A stretch of 64,000 nt of DNA from MR-S7 sp000400995 (GCF_045291395.1 NZ_CP152342.1:930001-994000); one strand, 5' to 3'; shown: positions 1-9,117, counted from the stretch's first letter. A program made the numbers and translations. Notes: generated by a model from the sequence alone, not told the origin.

Positions 1-119
1 GCGGCGGGCGCGCCATGGGTTTCGTGGGCCAGGGGCTCGCGGCTGGCCAGCAGCCGCCAGGGCCGCGCGGCCAGGGCGAGGGCCAGGGCCAGCAGGGCGA
101 GGGCGGCTTCGATCCACAT
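1..119 (-). CDS. Partial gene, hydrophobic N-terminus, function unknown
   Basis: Reading leftwards from an ATG at 117-119, an open frame of 39 codons runs off the window. It starts MWIEAALALLALALALAARP and is one long Ala/Leu-rich membrane segment followed by an Arg- and His-containing stretch, so it is probably an inner-membrane or signal-anchored protein. It lies downstream of mfd on the same strand, separated by one copy of the dispersed hairpin repeat. Only the first 40 residues are visible and I do not recognise the family. Confidence 0.5.
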   Translation of the reverse strand, partial: MWIEAALALLALALALAARPWRLLASREPLAHETHGAPA

Positions 120-120
120 T

Positions 121-180
121 GCTATGGTTTAAGTAGCTGGTCGCGCTTGATGGATAAGCGCTGGAGGCCGATTTGTCTCA
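121..180 (+). repeat. Dispersed GCGCTT-N7-AAGCGC hairpin repeat, copy 1
   Basis: The gap between mfd and the partial upstream-edge gene holds a core GCGCTT-N7-AAGCGC at 143-161, followed by the conserved trailer TGGAGGCCGATTTG. The same core and flanks occur at seven other gene ends in this window. Confidence 0.8.
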
Positions 181-189
181 TATTTTCCT

Positions 190-3100
190 CTACGCTCCCA
201 GCGGCTTTCCCAGGCTGCGCAGCACGTCGCGCACCATCTGCGCGCGGTCCTTGGGCTCGGGCAGCTCGCGCTCGATGCGCAGCTTGTCGTTGCCCGCGAG
301 CTTGATGTGCTTGTTCTTCTGGATCAGGTGGATGATGGCCATCGGGTCGATGGGCGGCTGGGGCTTGAAGGTGATGGTGATCACGCCGGGCGCCGCGTCC
401 ACCTTGGCCACGCCGTAGGGCGCCGACAGCACGCGCAGGCGGTGCACGTCGATGAGCGACTGCGCCTGCGGCGGCAGCTTGCCGAAGCGGTCCACGATTT
501 CCTCCAGCAGCGCGTCGATCTGGTCGCCGGTCTTGGCGGTGGCGAGCTTCTTGTAGAACGACAGGCGCAGGTGCACGTCGCCGCAGTAGTCGCCCGGCAG
601 CAGCGCGGGGGCGTGCAGGTTGATGTCGGTCGCTGCCTGCATGGGCGAGAGCAGGTCGGGCTCCTTGCCGGCCTTGAGCGCCTTGACGGCCTCGGCCAGC
701 ATGTCGTTGTAGAGTTGGAAGCCCACCTCCAGCATGTTGCCGCTCTGGTTCTCGCCCAGCACTTCGCCCGCGCCGCGGATCTCCAGGTCGTGCATGGCGA
801 GGTAGAAGCCGCTGCCCAGCTCCTCCATCTGCTGGATGGCGTCCAGCCGCTGCTGCGCCTGCTTGGTCAGGCCGTCCATGTCGGGCACCATCAGGTAGGC
901 ATAGGCTTGGTGGTGGCTGCGGCCCACGCGGCCGCGCAGCTGGTGCAACTGCGCCAGGCCGAACTTGTCGGCGCGGCTGATGACGATGGTGTTGGCGGTG
1001 GGCACGTCGATGCCGGTCTCGATGATGGTCGAGCACAGCAGGATGTTGTAGCGCTGGGCGACGAAGTCGCGCATCACGCGCTCCAACTCGCGCTCGGGCA
1101 TCTGGCCGTGGGCCACGGCGATGCGGGCCTCGGGCAATATCTCTTCGAGCTTCTGGCGCCGGTTCTCGATGGTTTCCACCTCGTTGTGCAGGAAGTAGCA
1201 CTGGCCGCCGCGCTTCAATTCGCGCAGCACGGCCTCGCGGATCACGCCCGTGCCCTCGTTCCTCACGAAGGTCTTGATGGCCAGGCGCCGCTGCGGCGCG
1301 GTGGCGATCACGCTGAGATCGCGCAGCCCTTCCAGCGCCATGCCCATGGTGCGCGGGATGGGCGTGGCCGTGAGCGTGAGCACGTCCACCTCGGCGCGCA
1401 TGGCCTTCATGGCCTCCTTGTGGCGCACGCCGAAGCGGTGTTCCTCGTCGATGATGAGCAGGCCCAGGTTCTTGAACCTGGTCGATTCGCTGAGCAGCTT
1501 GTGCGTGCCCACGACGATGTCCACCGTGCCGTCGGCGATGCCCTTGACGGCCGCGGTGATCTCCTTGCCCGAGCGGAAGCGCGAGACCTCGGCCACTTTC
1601 ACCGGCCACTTGCTGAAGCGGTCGCTCAGCGTGCGGAAGTGCTGCTCGGCCAGCAGCGTGGTGGGCGCGAGGAAGGCCACCTGCCTGCCCCCGGCCACGG
1701 CCACGAAGCAGGCGCGCAGGGCCACCTCGGTCTTGCCGAAGCCCACGTCGCCGCACACGAGGCGGTCCATGGGGCGCGGGCTGATCATGTCCTGCACCAC
1801 GGCGTGGATGGCGGCCTTCTGGTCGGCCGTTTCCTCGAAGCCGAAGTCGCCCGCGAAGGTCTCGTAGTCCTGCGGCGAATAGCGGAACGCATGGCCTTCG
1901 CGCGCGGCGCGGCGCGCGTAGATGTTGAGCAGCTCGGCGGCGGCGTCGCGCACCTGTTCGGCGGCCTTGCGCTTGGCCTTTTCCCACTGGCCGCTGCCCA
2001 GCTTGTGCAGCGGCGCCTCGTCGGCCGAGACGCCGGTGTAGCGGCCGATGAGCTGGAGCTGGCTCACGGGCACGTAGAGCACGGCCTTGTCGGCGTATTC
2101 CAGGTGCAGGAATTCCTGCAGGGCGGGCGTGCCGTCGGGGTTCTTCTCGCCCAGGTCCATGTTGACGAGGCCCCGGTAGCGCCCGATGCCGTGCTGCGCA
2201 TGCACCACGGGGTCGCCCACGTTGAGCTCGGAGAGGTCCTTGATGAGCGCCTCGACGTCGCTCGCCTGCTCCTGCTTCTTGCGCCGGCGAGTGGTGGCAC
2301 TGGCGGCGAACAGCTCGGTCTCGGTGACGAGGTCCAGCCCTTCCTCCAGCCATGCGAAGCCCGTGGCCAGCGCCGCCGTGGCGATGCCCACGCGCTCCTC
2401 GGGCGTGGCCTGGAATTCGGCCAGGCTGTCGAACGCGGGCGGATTCAGGCCCGATGCGCGCAGGAAGTCCAGCAGGCTTTCGCGGCGCCCGTCGCTCTCG
2501 GCCAGCAGCAGCAGGCGCTGGCGGGTGGTGCGGATGTGGGCCTGCAGCCGGGCCAGCGGGTCTTCCGCGCCGCGCACCACGGCGAGGTCGGGCAGCTTCT
2601 GGAAGTGCGCGTTGTCCTGCACGTCCTCCACGCCGGGGCGCAGCGCCAGTTGGGCGTGCGGCTTGGCCTCGCCGTAGAACTGCTCGGCGGAGAGGAACAG
2701 CGCATCGGGCGGCAGCACGGGGTAGTCCGGGTCGCCCTGGATCAGGCGGTAGCGCTCGCGCGTGTCTTGCCAGAAGCGCTGGAACGGGGTTTCCAGGTCG
2801 CCGTGCAGCACCACGGTGGCCTGTTCTCCCAGATAGTCGAACACGGTGGCCGTCTCGTCGAAGAAGAGCGGCAGGTAGTACTCGATGCCCGCCGTGGCCA
2901 CGCCGTTGCCCATGTCCTTGTAGATGCGGCTGCGCGTGGGGTCGCCCTCCAGCAGCTCGCGCCAGCGCTGGCGGAAGCGCGCGCGCGCCGCGTCGTCCAT
3001 GGGGAACTCGCGGCCCGGCAGCAATCGCACCTCGGGCACGGGGTAGAGGCTGCGCTGGCTGTCGGGGTCGAAGGTGCGGATGGAGTCGATCTCGTCGTCG

Positions 3101-3651
3101 AACAGGTCCACGCGGTAGGGCTGCGGCGAGCCCATGGGGAACAGGTCGATCAGCCCGCCGCGCACCGCGTATTCGCCGTGGCCCACCACCTGCGAGACAT
3201 GCTGGTAGCCGGCGAGCGTGAGCTGCGCGCGCAGCTTGGCCTCGTCGAGCTTCTGCTTGGTTTTGAAGTGGAAGGTGTAGCCCGCCAGGAACGCGGGCGG
3301 CGCGAGGCGGTAGAGCGCCGTGGTCGCGGGTACGAGCACCACGTCGGCCTCGCCCTGCGAGATGCGCCAGAGCGTGGCGAGCCGCTCGCTGATCAGGTCC
3401 TGGTGCGGCGAGAAGCTGTCGTAGGGCAGCGTCTCCCAGTCGGGGAACAGCGCGCAGCGCAGGCCGGGCGCGAAGAAGGCCATTTCGTCGATGAGCCGCT
3501 GCGCGTCGGTGGCGTCGGCCGTCACGATGGCCGTCGGGCGGCCCGCGGCCTTCTCGCGCTCGCCCAGGCGGGCCAGCAGCAGGGCATCGGCGCTGCCCAC
3601 GGGGCGGGGCAGGGTGAAACGTTTTCCGGGGGAGAGTTTGGGCAGATCCAT
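190..3651 (-). CDS. mfd: Transcription-repair coupling factor Mfd
   Basis: This 1153-residue protein is the ATP-dependent translocase that removes stalled RNA polymerase at DNA lesions and recruits UvrA. An N-terminal UvrB-like module carries the PDWETLPYD motif. A CarD/RID-type RNA-polymerase-interaction domain lies near residues 465-540 (VVHAQHGIGRYRGL). A superfamily 2 motor follows, with Walker A GDVGFGKTE near residue 630 and a DEEHRFG box near 732, then a C-terminal TRCF domain. The open frame extends further upstream, but the protein starts at ATG 3651 (MDLPKLSPGKRF), where family similarity begins. It is divergent from ispD across 64 bp. Length is normal for the family. Confidence 0.97.
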   Translation of the reverse strand: MDLPKLSPGKRFTLPRPVGSADALLLARLGEREKAAGRPTAIVTADATDAQRLIDEMAFFAPGLRCALFPDWETLPYDSFSPHQDLISERLATLWRISQGEADVVLVPATTALYRLAPPAFLAGYTFHFKTKQKLDEAKLRAQLTLAGYQHVSQVVGHGEYAVRGGLIDLFPMGSPQPYRVDLFDDEIDSIRTFDPDSQRSLYPVPEVRLLPGREFPMDDAARARFRQRWRELLEGDPTRSRIYKDMGNGVATAGIEYYLPLFFDETATVFDYLGEQATVVLHGDLETPFQRFWQDTRERYRLIQGDPDYPVLPPDALFLSAEQFYGEAKPHAQLALRPGVEDVQDNAHFQKLPDLAVVRGAEDPLARLQAHIRTTRQRLLLLAESDGRRESLLDFLRASGLNPPAFDSLAEFQATPEERVGIATAALATGFAWLEEGLDLVTETELFAASATTRRRKKQEQASDVEALIKDLSELNVGDPVVHAQHGIGRYRGLVNMDLGEKNPDGTPALQEFLHLEYADKAVLYVPVSQLQLIGRYTGVSADEAPLHKLGSGQWEKAKRKAAEQVRDAAAELLNIYARRAAREGHAFRYSPQDYETFAGDFGFEETADQKAAIHAVVQDMISPRPMDRLVCGDVGFGKTEVALRACFVAVAGGRQVAFLAPTTLLAEQHFRTLSDRFSKWPVKVAEVSRFRSGKEITAAVKGIADGTVDIVVGTHKLLSESTRFKNLGLLIIDEEHRFGVRHKEAMKAMRAEVDVLTLTATPIPRTMGMALEGLRDLSVIATAPQRRLAIKTFVRNEGTGVIREAVLRELKRGGQCYFLHNEVETIENRRQKLEEILPEARIAVAHGQMPERELERVMRDFVAQRYNILLCSTIIETGIDVPTANTIVISRADKFGLAQLHQLRGRVGRSHHQAYAYLMVPDMDGLTKQAQQRLDAIQQMEELGSGFYLAMHDLEIRGAGEVLGENQSGNMLEVGFQLYNDMLAEAVKALKAGKEPDLLSPMQAATDINLHAPALLPGDYCGDVHLRLSFYKKLATAKTGDQIDALLEEIVDRFGKLPPQAQSLIDVHRLRVLSAPYGVAKVDAAPGVITITFKPQPPIDPMAIIHLIQKNKHIKLAGNDKLRIERELPEPKDRAQMVRDVLRSLGKPLGA

Positions 3652-3715
3652 GCAGGTGTGCCGCCCTGGCGCTTGAGGCTCGGGGCGCAAGCGGCTGATT
3701 CTAGAATGCCCGCCC

Positions 3716-5032
3716 ATGACCGACCTGCCGCAGCCTTCCGCATCCAGGCGCCACGCGCCGGCCCGCTTCTGGGGGCTGGTGCCCTGCGCGGGCACGGGCT
3801 CGCGCGCCGTCGGGCCGGGCGGCAATGCGGCCTTGCCCAAGCAATACCAGCTGGTCGCGGGCCAGCCGCTGGTGCTGCACACGCTGGCCGCGTTCGCGGG
3901 CGTGGCGCGGCTCGCGGGCACGCTGGTGGCGGTGGCTCCGGGCGACGGCTTCTTCACCGCGCACACGCATCCCGCATGGTTCGCCGTGCCCTGCGGCGGC
4001 GCGGCGCGCGCCGATTCGGTGCTCGGCGGCCTCAAGGAGCTGCAGGCGCGCGGTGCGCTGGATGACGACTGGGCGCTGGTGCACGACGCCGCGCGCTGCC
4101 TCGTGACCACAGCGCAGATCGACGCGCTCATCGACGCCTGCGAGCACGATGCCGTGGGCGGCCTGCTGGCGCACAAGCTGGCCGACACGCTCAAGACCGC
4201 CACCGACGGCCCCGGCGGCGTGCGCGTGGCCGCCACCGTGGATCGCAGCGACAAGTGGCTCGCGCAGACGCCACAAATGTTCCGCATCGGCGCGCTGCGC
4301 CACGCGCTGGAACAGGTGGGCGCGGCCGCCACCGACGAGGCGAGCGCCATGGAGGCCATGGGCCTGCGCCCGCGCCTGGTGCCGGGCGGCGCGCAGAATT
4401 TCAAGGTGACCTACCCCGACGATTTCGCGCTGGCCGAGGCGGTGCTCGCGCAGCGCATGCACGGTGCCACGCTGGCGCGCTTCGGCGGCGCACGCGGCGA
4501 AGCGTCGGGAGAATCGGTCAAGACCATTTTTCCTCCAAGCATTGACGGAGCACGCATGGATTTCAGGATTGGCGAGGGTTGGGACGTTCACGCGCTGGTG
4601 CCGGGCCGGCCGCTGGTCATCGGCGGCGTAACGATCCCCCACGCGATGGGTCTGCTCGGCCATTCCGACGCCGACGTGCTGTTGCACGCCATCACCGATG
4701 CGCTGCTGGGCGCGGCGGCGCTGGGCGACATCGGCAGCCACTTTCCCGATACCGATGCGCGGTTCAAGGGCGCGGATTCTTCCGTGCTGCTCGCCGAGGC
4801 CGCGCGCCGCGTGCGCGAAGAGGGTTACGCCATCGGCAACGTGGACAGCACCGTGATCGCCCAGGCGCCGCGCCTGGCCGCGCACATCCCCGCGATGCGC
4901 GCATCGATCGCGCGCGCGCTGGGCGTGGAGACGGGCCAGGTGAACGTGAAGGCCAAGACGGCCGAGCGCCTGGGGCCCGCAGGGCAGGGGTTGTCGATCG
5001 AGGCGCGCGCGGCGGTGCTGCTGCAGCGCTGA
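3716..5032 (+). CDS. ispDF: IspD-IspF reading frame (MEP pathway), fused as read
   Basis: One 438-codon frame encodes IspD, 2-C-methyl-D-erythritol 4-phosphate cytidylyltransferase (about residues 18-245; PCAGTGSR, LPKQYQ, HDAAR), and then IspF, the 2,4-cyclodiphosphate synthase (from Met281 at 4556; GEGWDVHAL, LGHSDADVLLHAI). Both act in non-mevalonate isoprenoid synthesis. They are joined by about 35 unconserved residues. Bifunctional IspDF is established in alpha- and epsilon-proteobacteria, but separate genes are usual in this group. A GGAG ribosome-binding site sits just before the IspF ATG, and the other frame has a TGA at 4543-4545. One missing base in the linker would therefore restore two separate genes, and the fusion needs confirmation. 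The start is ATG 3716. Confidence 0.85.
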   Translation: MTDLPQPSASRRHAPARFWGLVPCAGTGSRAVGPGGNAALPKQYQLVAGQPLVLHTLAAFAGVARLAGTLVAVAPGDGFFTAHTHPAWFAVPCGGAARADSVLGGLKELQARGALDDDWALVHDAARCLVTTAQIDALIDACEHDAVGGLLAHKLADTLKTATDGPGGVRVAATVDRSDKWLAQTPQMFRIGALRHALEQVGAAATDEASAMEAMGLRPRLVPGGAQNFKVTYPDDFALAEAVLAQRMHGATLARFGGARGEASGESVKTIFPPSIDGARMDFRIGEGWDVHALVPGRPLVIGGVTIPHAMGLLGHSDADVLLHAITDALLGAAALGDIGSHFPDTDARFKGADSSVLLAEAARRVREEGYAIGNVDSTVIAQAPRLAAHIPAMRASIARALGVETGQVNVKAKTAERLGPAGQGLSIEARAAVLLQR

Positions 5033-5041
5033 AAACCGCGG

Positions 5042-5755
5042 CTAGCCGCCGCCCAATTGCCCGGTCAGCGTTTGCGCCGAGTGCCGCAGCGCATCGACGA
5101 ACCACGGCTGCATCCGCTGCTCCGGCGCCGTGAGCGTCAACGCGCCGACCAGCTCATGCGCCGCATTCCACACCGGCGCGGAGACGCCCACCAAGCCGGG
5201 GACACGGTCTCCCGTCACCATCACGTAGCCGTCGCGCCGCACCTGGTCGTATAGACGGCCCTTGGCTCCGGCGCAGGCCATCAGCACGCGGCCGCCCGCG
5301 CCGCGGTCCAGCGGGAGCAGGTCGCCCGCCCGCACGTGGTCGCGCAGCAGCTGGGGCGAATCCACGCGGTAGAGCACCAGGCGCTGGTCGCCTTGCCGGA
5401 CGTGGAACGCGACGCTCTCCCCGGTGCGCTCCGTCAGAGCGCGCATTTCCGGCAGCACCAGGTCTTCCAGCGAGAAGGACGCCGAATAGACCGACGCGAG
5501 CCGCGCGACTTCCGGGCCCAGCCCCCACAGGCCGTCCGCCGTCTTCTGCACCAGCCGCCCATGGGCGAGCGACGCCAGGACCCGCAGCACGGTGCTCTTG
5601 TAGAGGCGGGTGCGCTCCGCCAGCTCCGTGACGCTCAAGACCTTGTCGCCCGACCGGAATGCGGCAAGCACGGTGATGGCCTTGTCGACGGCCGCCGCGC
5701 CGCCCGGAGCGGCCTGTTCATCGGCGAGAGAGGCGATCGTGGACTTCTTCGGCAT
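5042..5755 (-). CDS. IclR-family transcriptional regulator
   Basis: This 237-residue protein has the IclR layout. A winged helix-turn-helix spans roughly residues 20-85 (AVDKAITVLAAF, LAERTRLYKSTVLRVLASL). A C-terminal effector-binding GAF-like domain (ESVAFHVRQGDQRLVLYRV, LPLDRGAGGRVLMA) runs to the end. It is transcribed divergently from the catabolic operon starting at 5886, and the 130-bp gap contains a strong promoter with an inverted repeat, the usual layout for a local repressor or activator. IclR proteins bind small organic acids; the likely effector is the operon's substrate or an intermediate, which is inferred and not seen. Confidence 0.93.
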   Translation of the reverse strand: MPKKSTIASLADEQAAPGGAAAVDKAITVLAAFRSGDKVLSVTELAERTRLYKSTVLRVLASLAHGRLVQKTADGLWGLGPEVARLASVYSASFSLEDLVLPEMRALTERTGESVAFHVRQGDQRLVLYRVDSPQLLRDHVRAGDLLPLDRGAGGRVLMACAGAKGRLYDQVRRDGYVMVTGDRVPGLVGVSAPVWNAAHELVGALTLTAPEQRMQPWFVDALRHSAQTLTGQLGGG

Positions 5756-5791
5756 GGGCCCGAGGGTAACGGGAAAACAGGGAGGCTCCGT

Positions 5792-5820
5792 TTGACAGGC
5801 CGGTGAGGCGCTTCTATCAT
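5792..5820 (+). promoter_or_regulatory. Sigma-70-type promoter of the amidohydrolase operon
   Basis: TTGACA at 5792-5797 and TATCAT at 5815-5820 are separated by 17 bp, close to the sigma-70 consensus. The promoter points at the operon that starts at 5886. Confidence 0.8.
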
Positions 5821-5860
5821 TGTTCTATAGATTGGATCTATGTTCTAACTTATAGAACAA
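5820..5860. promoter_or_regulatory. Inverted-repeat operator, probable IclR-type site
   Basis: TTGTTCTATA at 5820-5829 is the exact inverse of TATAGAACAA at 5851-5860. A further half-site TGTTCTA lies between them at 5841-5847. The element begins on the last base of the -10 box and covers the transcription start, so a protein bound here would block initiation. The adjacent IclR gene is the obvious candidate to bind it. Confidence 0.75.
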
Positions 5861-5885
5861 AACAAGAATCGCAGGAGACAACGCC

Positions 5886-6899
5886 ATGAGCAGCGGCAAT
5901 TACCTGGCGGTCCGTCCGGAGTGGCTGGCACTGGGGCCGGAAGAGGTGCTGGAGCCGGATGTGCCCATCGTGGACGCGCACCACCACTTCTACGACCGTC
6001 CCGGCTGGACCTACCTGGCAGACGAATTCCTGGCGGACGTGCAGACGGGGCACAACGTGCGTGCGACGGTCTACATGCAGGCCCAGACCCGGTACCGCGA
6101 GGACGGGCCTGCGCAACTGCGGCCCGTGGGCGAAACGGCCTACGTGGCAGCGGCCGCCGAAGCATTGGCTGCGGGCGGCGTCCGCGTTGCCGCCGGGATC
6201 GTGGGGCATGCCGACCTGCGCCAGGGCGCGCGGGTGCGGGAGGTTCTGCAGGCGCACATCGCGGCGGGGCGCGGCCGCTTTCGCGGCATCCGGCACCTCA
6301 CGGCCTGGGATGCCGATGCCTCGCTGGTGAACCCGCTGTCGGCGGCTCCCGCCCGGCTCCTGCTCGACCGGGCTTATCGGGAGGGCGTGGCGCAGCTCGC
6401 CCCGCTGGGCCTGTCGTACGGCGCGTGGCTTTTCTTTCCGCAGTTGCCGGAGCTGCTGGACCTGGCCAAAGCGCTCTCAGACACGCCCGTCATCGTCAAC
6501 CACTGCGGCGGCATCGTGCGCATCGGCGCCTATGCGGAACGCCGTGCGGAGGTCTTCGGCCTCTGGGCGCAGTCGATGCGGGCACTGGCGGCGCTGCCCA
6601 ACGTCTTCGTCAAGCTGGGCGGGCTGGGCATGCGCATCAATGGCTTCGGCTTCGAGCAGGGCGAGCGCCCGCCCACCTCCCAGCACCTGGCAGACACCTG
6701 GAAGCCCTGGATGCACACGCTCATCGAGGCCTTCGGCGCCGAGCGCTGCATGTTCGAGAGCAATTTCCCTGTCGACAAGGGCTCGTACGGCTACGCCACC
6801 GTCTGGAACGCTTTCAAGCGCCTGGCGGCCGGCGCGAGCGCCACGGAGCGCCAGGCGCTTTTCGAGGGCACTGCCCGCCGCGTCTATCGGCTTGGCTGA
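5886..6899 (+). CDS. Amidohydrolase family 2 protein, lactonase-like
   Basis: This 337-residue TIM-barrel metal-dependent hydrolase (Amidohydro_2, PF04909) has the metal-binding HHHF motif at residues 32-35 after beta strand 1, VNHCGG near 205, and the C-terminal ESNFPVDKG near 291. The family includes 2-pyrone-4,6-dicarboxylate lactonase, L-fuconolactonase and related ring-opening hydrolases, so hydrolysis of a lactone is likely. It is the first gene of a four-gene operon with a solute-binding protein, a CoA-transferase and a citryl-CoA-lyase-like protein. This suggests it opens a lactone to a hydroxy-polycarboxylate. The exact substrate is unknown. A good Shine-Dalgarno (CAGGAGA) precedes ATG 5886. 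Confidence 0.9.
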   Translation: MSSGNYLAVRPEWLALGPEEVLEPDVPIVDAHHHFYDRPGWTYLADEFLADVQTGHNVRATVYMQAQTRYREDGPAQLRPVGETAYVAAAAEALAAGGVRVAAGIVGHADLRQGARVREVLQAHIAAGRGRFRGIRHLTAWDADASLVNPLSAAPARLLLDRAYREGVAQLAPLGLSYGAWLFFPQLPELLDLAKALSDTPVIVNHCGGIVRIGAYAERRAEVFGLWAQSMRALAALPNVFVKLGGLGMRINGFGFEQGERPPTSQHLADTWKPWMHTLIEAFGAERCMFESNFPVDKGSYGYATVWNAFKRLAAGASATERQALFEGTARRVYRLG

Positions 6900-6946
6900 A
6901 GGCCGTTCCTTTTCTTCTTTCCACCACTACCACTCAGGAGACATCC

Positions 6947-7912
6947 ATGCCAATCGACAACGTACGCCGCCACATGCTTCTGGCGGGCGCCGCCAGCGTG
7001 CTCGGCGCTCCTGCCTTCGCACAGGGCAAGCCCATCACCATCATCGTTCCCTATTCGCCCGGCGGGACGGCAGACCTCTCGACACGGGTGATCGCGCAGT
7101 TCGCGGCGCCGAGCGTGGGCTCGCCCATGGTGGTCGACAACCGCACCGGAGGCGGCGGGCTCATCGGCTGGGGGCTCGCCTCGCGCGCGGCTCCCGACGG
7201 CAACACGCTGCTGACGGTCGAGCTGGCCTACGCGATTGCCGCAGGCTTGCTGCCGAACATGCCTTTTGACCCGCTCAAGGCTTTCTCCCAGATCACGACG
7301 GCCGTCAAGGTGCCGCACGTGCTGGTGGTGAATCCGAACGTGCCCGCCAAGACGGTGCAGGAGTTCATCGCGCTGGCCAAGGCGCAGCCCGGCAAGCTCA
7401 ACTATGGTTCGGGAGGCAATGGCACCAACACCCATCTGGCCGGCGAGCTGTTCAAGAGCGTCACAGGTACGGACATCGTGCACGTGCCCTACAAGGGGGC
7501 CGGCGCGGTGCTTGCCGACCTGATGGGCAACCAGGTGCAGGCGCTGATCACCGCGGTGCCCACTGCGCTGTCGCATGTCCGCAGCGGCAAGCTGCGGGCG
7601 CTGATGGTGACCGGTGCGCAGCGCAATGCGCTGCTGCCCGACGTGCCTTCAGCCAAGGAGGCGGGCATCCCGGCGATGGACATTGACTACTGGGTCGGGC
7701 TCGGCGCACCGGCAGGCACGCCCCAGCCCGTCGTCGACAGGCTCGGCAAGGCCATCAATGCCGCCCTGGCGCAACCCGAGGCCAGGAAGAAATTCGCCGA
7801 GATGGGGCTCACCGTGGTGGGCAACACGCCCGAGCAGGCGACGCAGTTCGTGAACAGCGAGATCCTGCGCTGGAGCGCAGTGATCAAACAGGCCGGCATC
7901 AAGCCGGAGTGA
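6947..7912 (+). CDS. TctC/Bug-type tripartite tricarboxylate substrate-binding protein
   Basis: This 321-residue periplasmic binding protein belongs to the TctC/Bug family, which is greatly expanded in Burkholderiales. A signal peptide with an RR pair (NVRRHMLLAGAASV) ends at AFA-Q near residue 25. The mature chain has family motifs ITIIVPYSPGGTADL, VVDNRTGGGG and VHVPYKGAGA. Such proteins bind carboxylates and present them to TctAB permeases. No tctA or tctB lies in this window, so the permease must be elsewhere. It follows the lactonase by 47 bp with a CAGGAG ribosome-binding site and probably binds the substrate of the downstream enzymes. Confidence 0.93.
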   Translation: MPIDNVRRHMLLAGAASVLGAPAFAQGKPITIIVPYSPGGTADLSTRVIAQFAAPSVGSPMVVDNRTGGGGLIGWGLASRAAPDGNTLLTVELAYAIAAGLLPNMPFDPLKAFSQITTAVKVPHVLVVNPNVPAKTVQEFIALAKAQPGKLNYGSGGNGTNTHLAGELFKSVTGTDIVHVPYKGAGAVLADLMGNQVQALITAVPTALSHVRSGKLRALMVTGAQRNALLPDVPSAKEAGIPAMDIDYWVGLGAPAGTPQPVVDRLGKAINAALAQPEARKKFAEMGLTVVGNTPEQATQFVNSEILRWSAVIKQAGIKPE

Positions 7913-7914
7913 GC

Positions 7915-9117
7915 ATGCCGATACAACCTCTGCAGGGCGTTCGGGTGCTGGACCTGACCAATGTGCTTGCCGGCCCTTTTTGCTGCCACCAGCTCGCGCA
8001 CATGGGCGCGGACGTGATCAAGGTCGAAACCCGGACCGGGGGCGACCTGGCACGCCAATTGGGCGCGGATGTGGAGCTCAACCGCCGCCACATGGGCGTG
8101 TCGTTCCTCGCCCAGAATCCCGGCAAGCGCTCCATCACGCTCGACCTCAAGAAGGACAAGGCCAAGCAGGTGTTCCGCCAGCTCGTGCGCACGGCGGACG
8201 TGGTGGTGGAGAATTTTCGCCCGGGCGTGATGGACCGCCTGGGTCTGGGCTATACCGACCTGCTCCAGGAGAACCCCAGGCTCATCTACTGCGCGATCTC
8301 GGGCTTCGGCCAGTCGGGGCCGCTGCGGGACCTGCCTGCCTATGACCAGATCATCCAGGGCATGTCCGGGGTGATGAGTGTCACCGGCGACGCGGATTCG
8401 GCGCCGCTGCGCGTCGGCTACCCCATCGCCGACACCATCGGGGGCATCACGGCGGCCTTCGCCGTGGCGTCTTCCCTGGCCGATCGCCAGCGGGCCGAGG
8501 GTGTCTTCATCGACGTGTCGATGCTGGAGGCCACGATGGCCACGATGGGCTGGGCAGTTTCCAACTACCTGGTGGCGGGCCGCGTCCCGCAGCCCATGGG
8601 CAACGACAACGTCACCGCGAGCCCCTCCGGCACCTTCAGGACGGGCGACGGCCTGCTGAACATCGCCGCCAACAAGCAGGAGCAGTTCGAGCAGGTGTGC
8701 GAGGTGCTGGGCCGCCCCGAGTGGAAGCAGGATGCCCGGTTCGCCGATCGCCATGCCCGGCTGAAGCACCGTGCCGAGCTCACGCAGTCGATGGAAGCGG
8801 AAATGGCCGCGCGCTCCGCCGACGAATGGTGGCGGCTGTTCAACGCGGCCGGCGTCCCCGCCGGTCCGGTGCTGACCGTGCCCCAGGCGCTGGACCACCC
8901 CCAGATCGCCACACGCGGCATGGTCGCCACTTACGAGGACGTGCCAGGCGTCGGCCGCGATGTCCGGCTGGTGCGCACGGGCTTCAAGCTCAATGGCGAG
9001 GCGCCCTCCGTCGCGGCCCCTCCGCCCCGGTTGGGCGAACATACGGACGCCATCCTTGCCGAACTGGGGTTCCAAGAGGATGAGATCGCGTCCCTCAGGC
9101 AACAGGAGGCCATATGA
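7915..9117 (+). CDS. Class III (family III) CoA-transferase, CaiB/BaiF type
   Basis: This protein of about 400 residues is a CaiB/BaiF/Frc-type CoA-transferase that moves CoA from a donor thioester to a carboxylic acid. Seen are VRVLDLTNVLAGPFCC at the N-terminus, VENFRPGVMDRLGLGY, and YDQIIQGMSG, in which Asp144 aligns with the acyl-aspartyl nucleophile of the family. ATG 7915 is chosen because GGAG lies five bases upstream; a GTG at 7909 overlapping the tctC stop is also possible. It is translationally coupled to the next gene by ATGA. In this operon it should activate a dicarboxylate or hydroxy-polycarboxylate to its CoA thioester for cleavage downstream. The substrate is not predictable from sequence. 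Confidence 0.93.
   Translation: MPIQPLQGVRVLDLTNVLAGPFCCHQLAHMGADVIKVETRTGGDLARQLGADVELNRRHMGVSFLAQNPGKRSITLDLKKDKAKQVFRQLVRTADVVVENFRPGVMDRLGLGYTDLLQENPRLIYCAISGFGQSGPLRDLPAYDQIIQGMSGVMSVTGDADSAPLRVGYPIADTIGGITAAFAVASSLADRQRAEGVFIDVSMLEATMATMGWAVSNYLVAGRVPQPMGNDNVTASPSGTFRTGDGLLNIAANKQEQFEQVCEVLGRPEWKQDARFADRHARLKHRAELTQSMEAEMAARSADEWWRLFNAAGVPAGPVLTVPQALDHPQIATRGMVATYEDVPGVGRDVRLVRTGFKLNGEAPSVAAPPPRLGEHTDAILAELGFQEDEIASLRQQEAI

Noticed and set aside
307..4065. A 1252-codon rightward frame opposite mfd
   Set aside because: It is antisense to a fully conserved mfd gene, is His/Gly/Arg-rich as expected from GC-rich shadow frames and shows no family motif.
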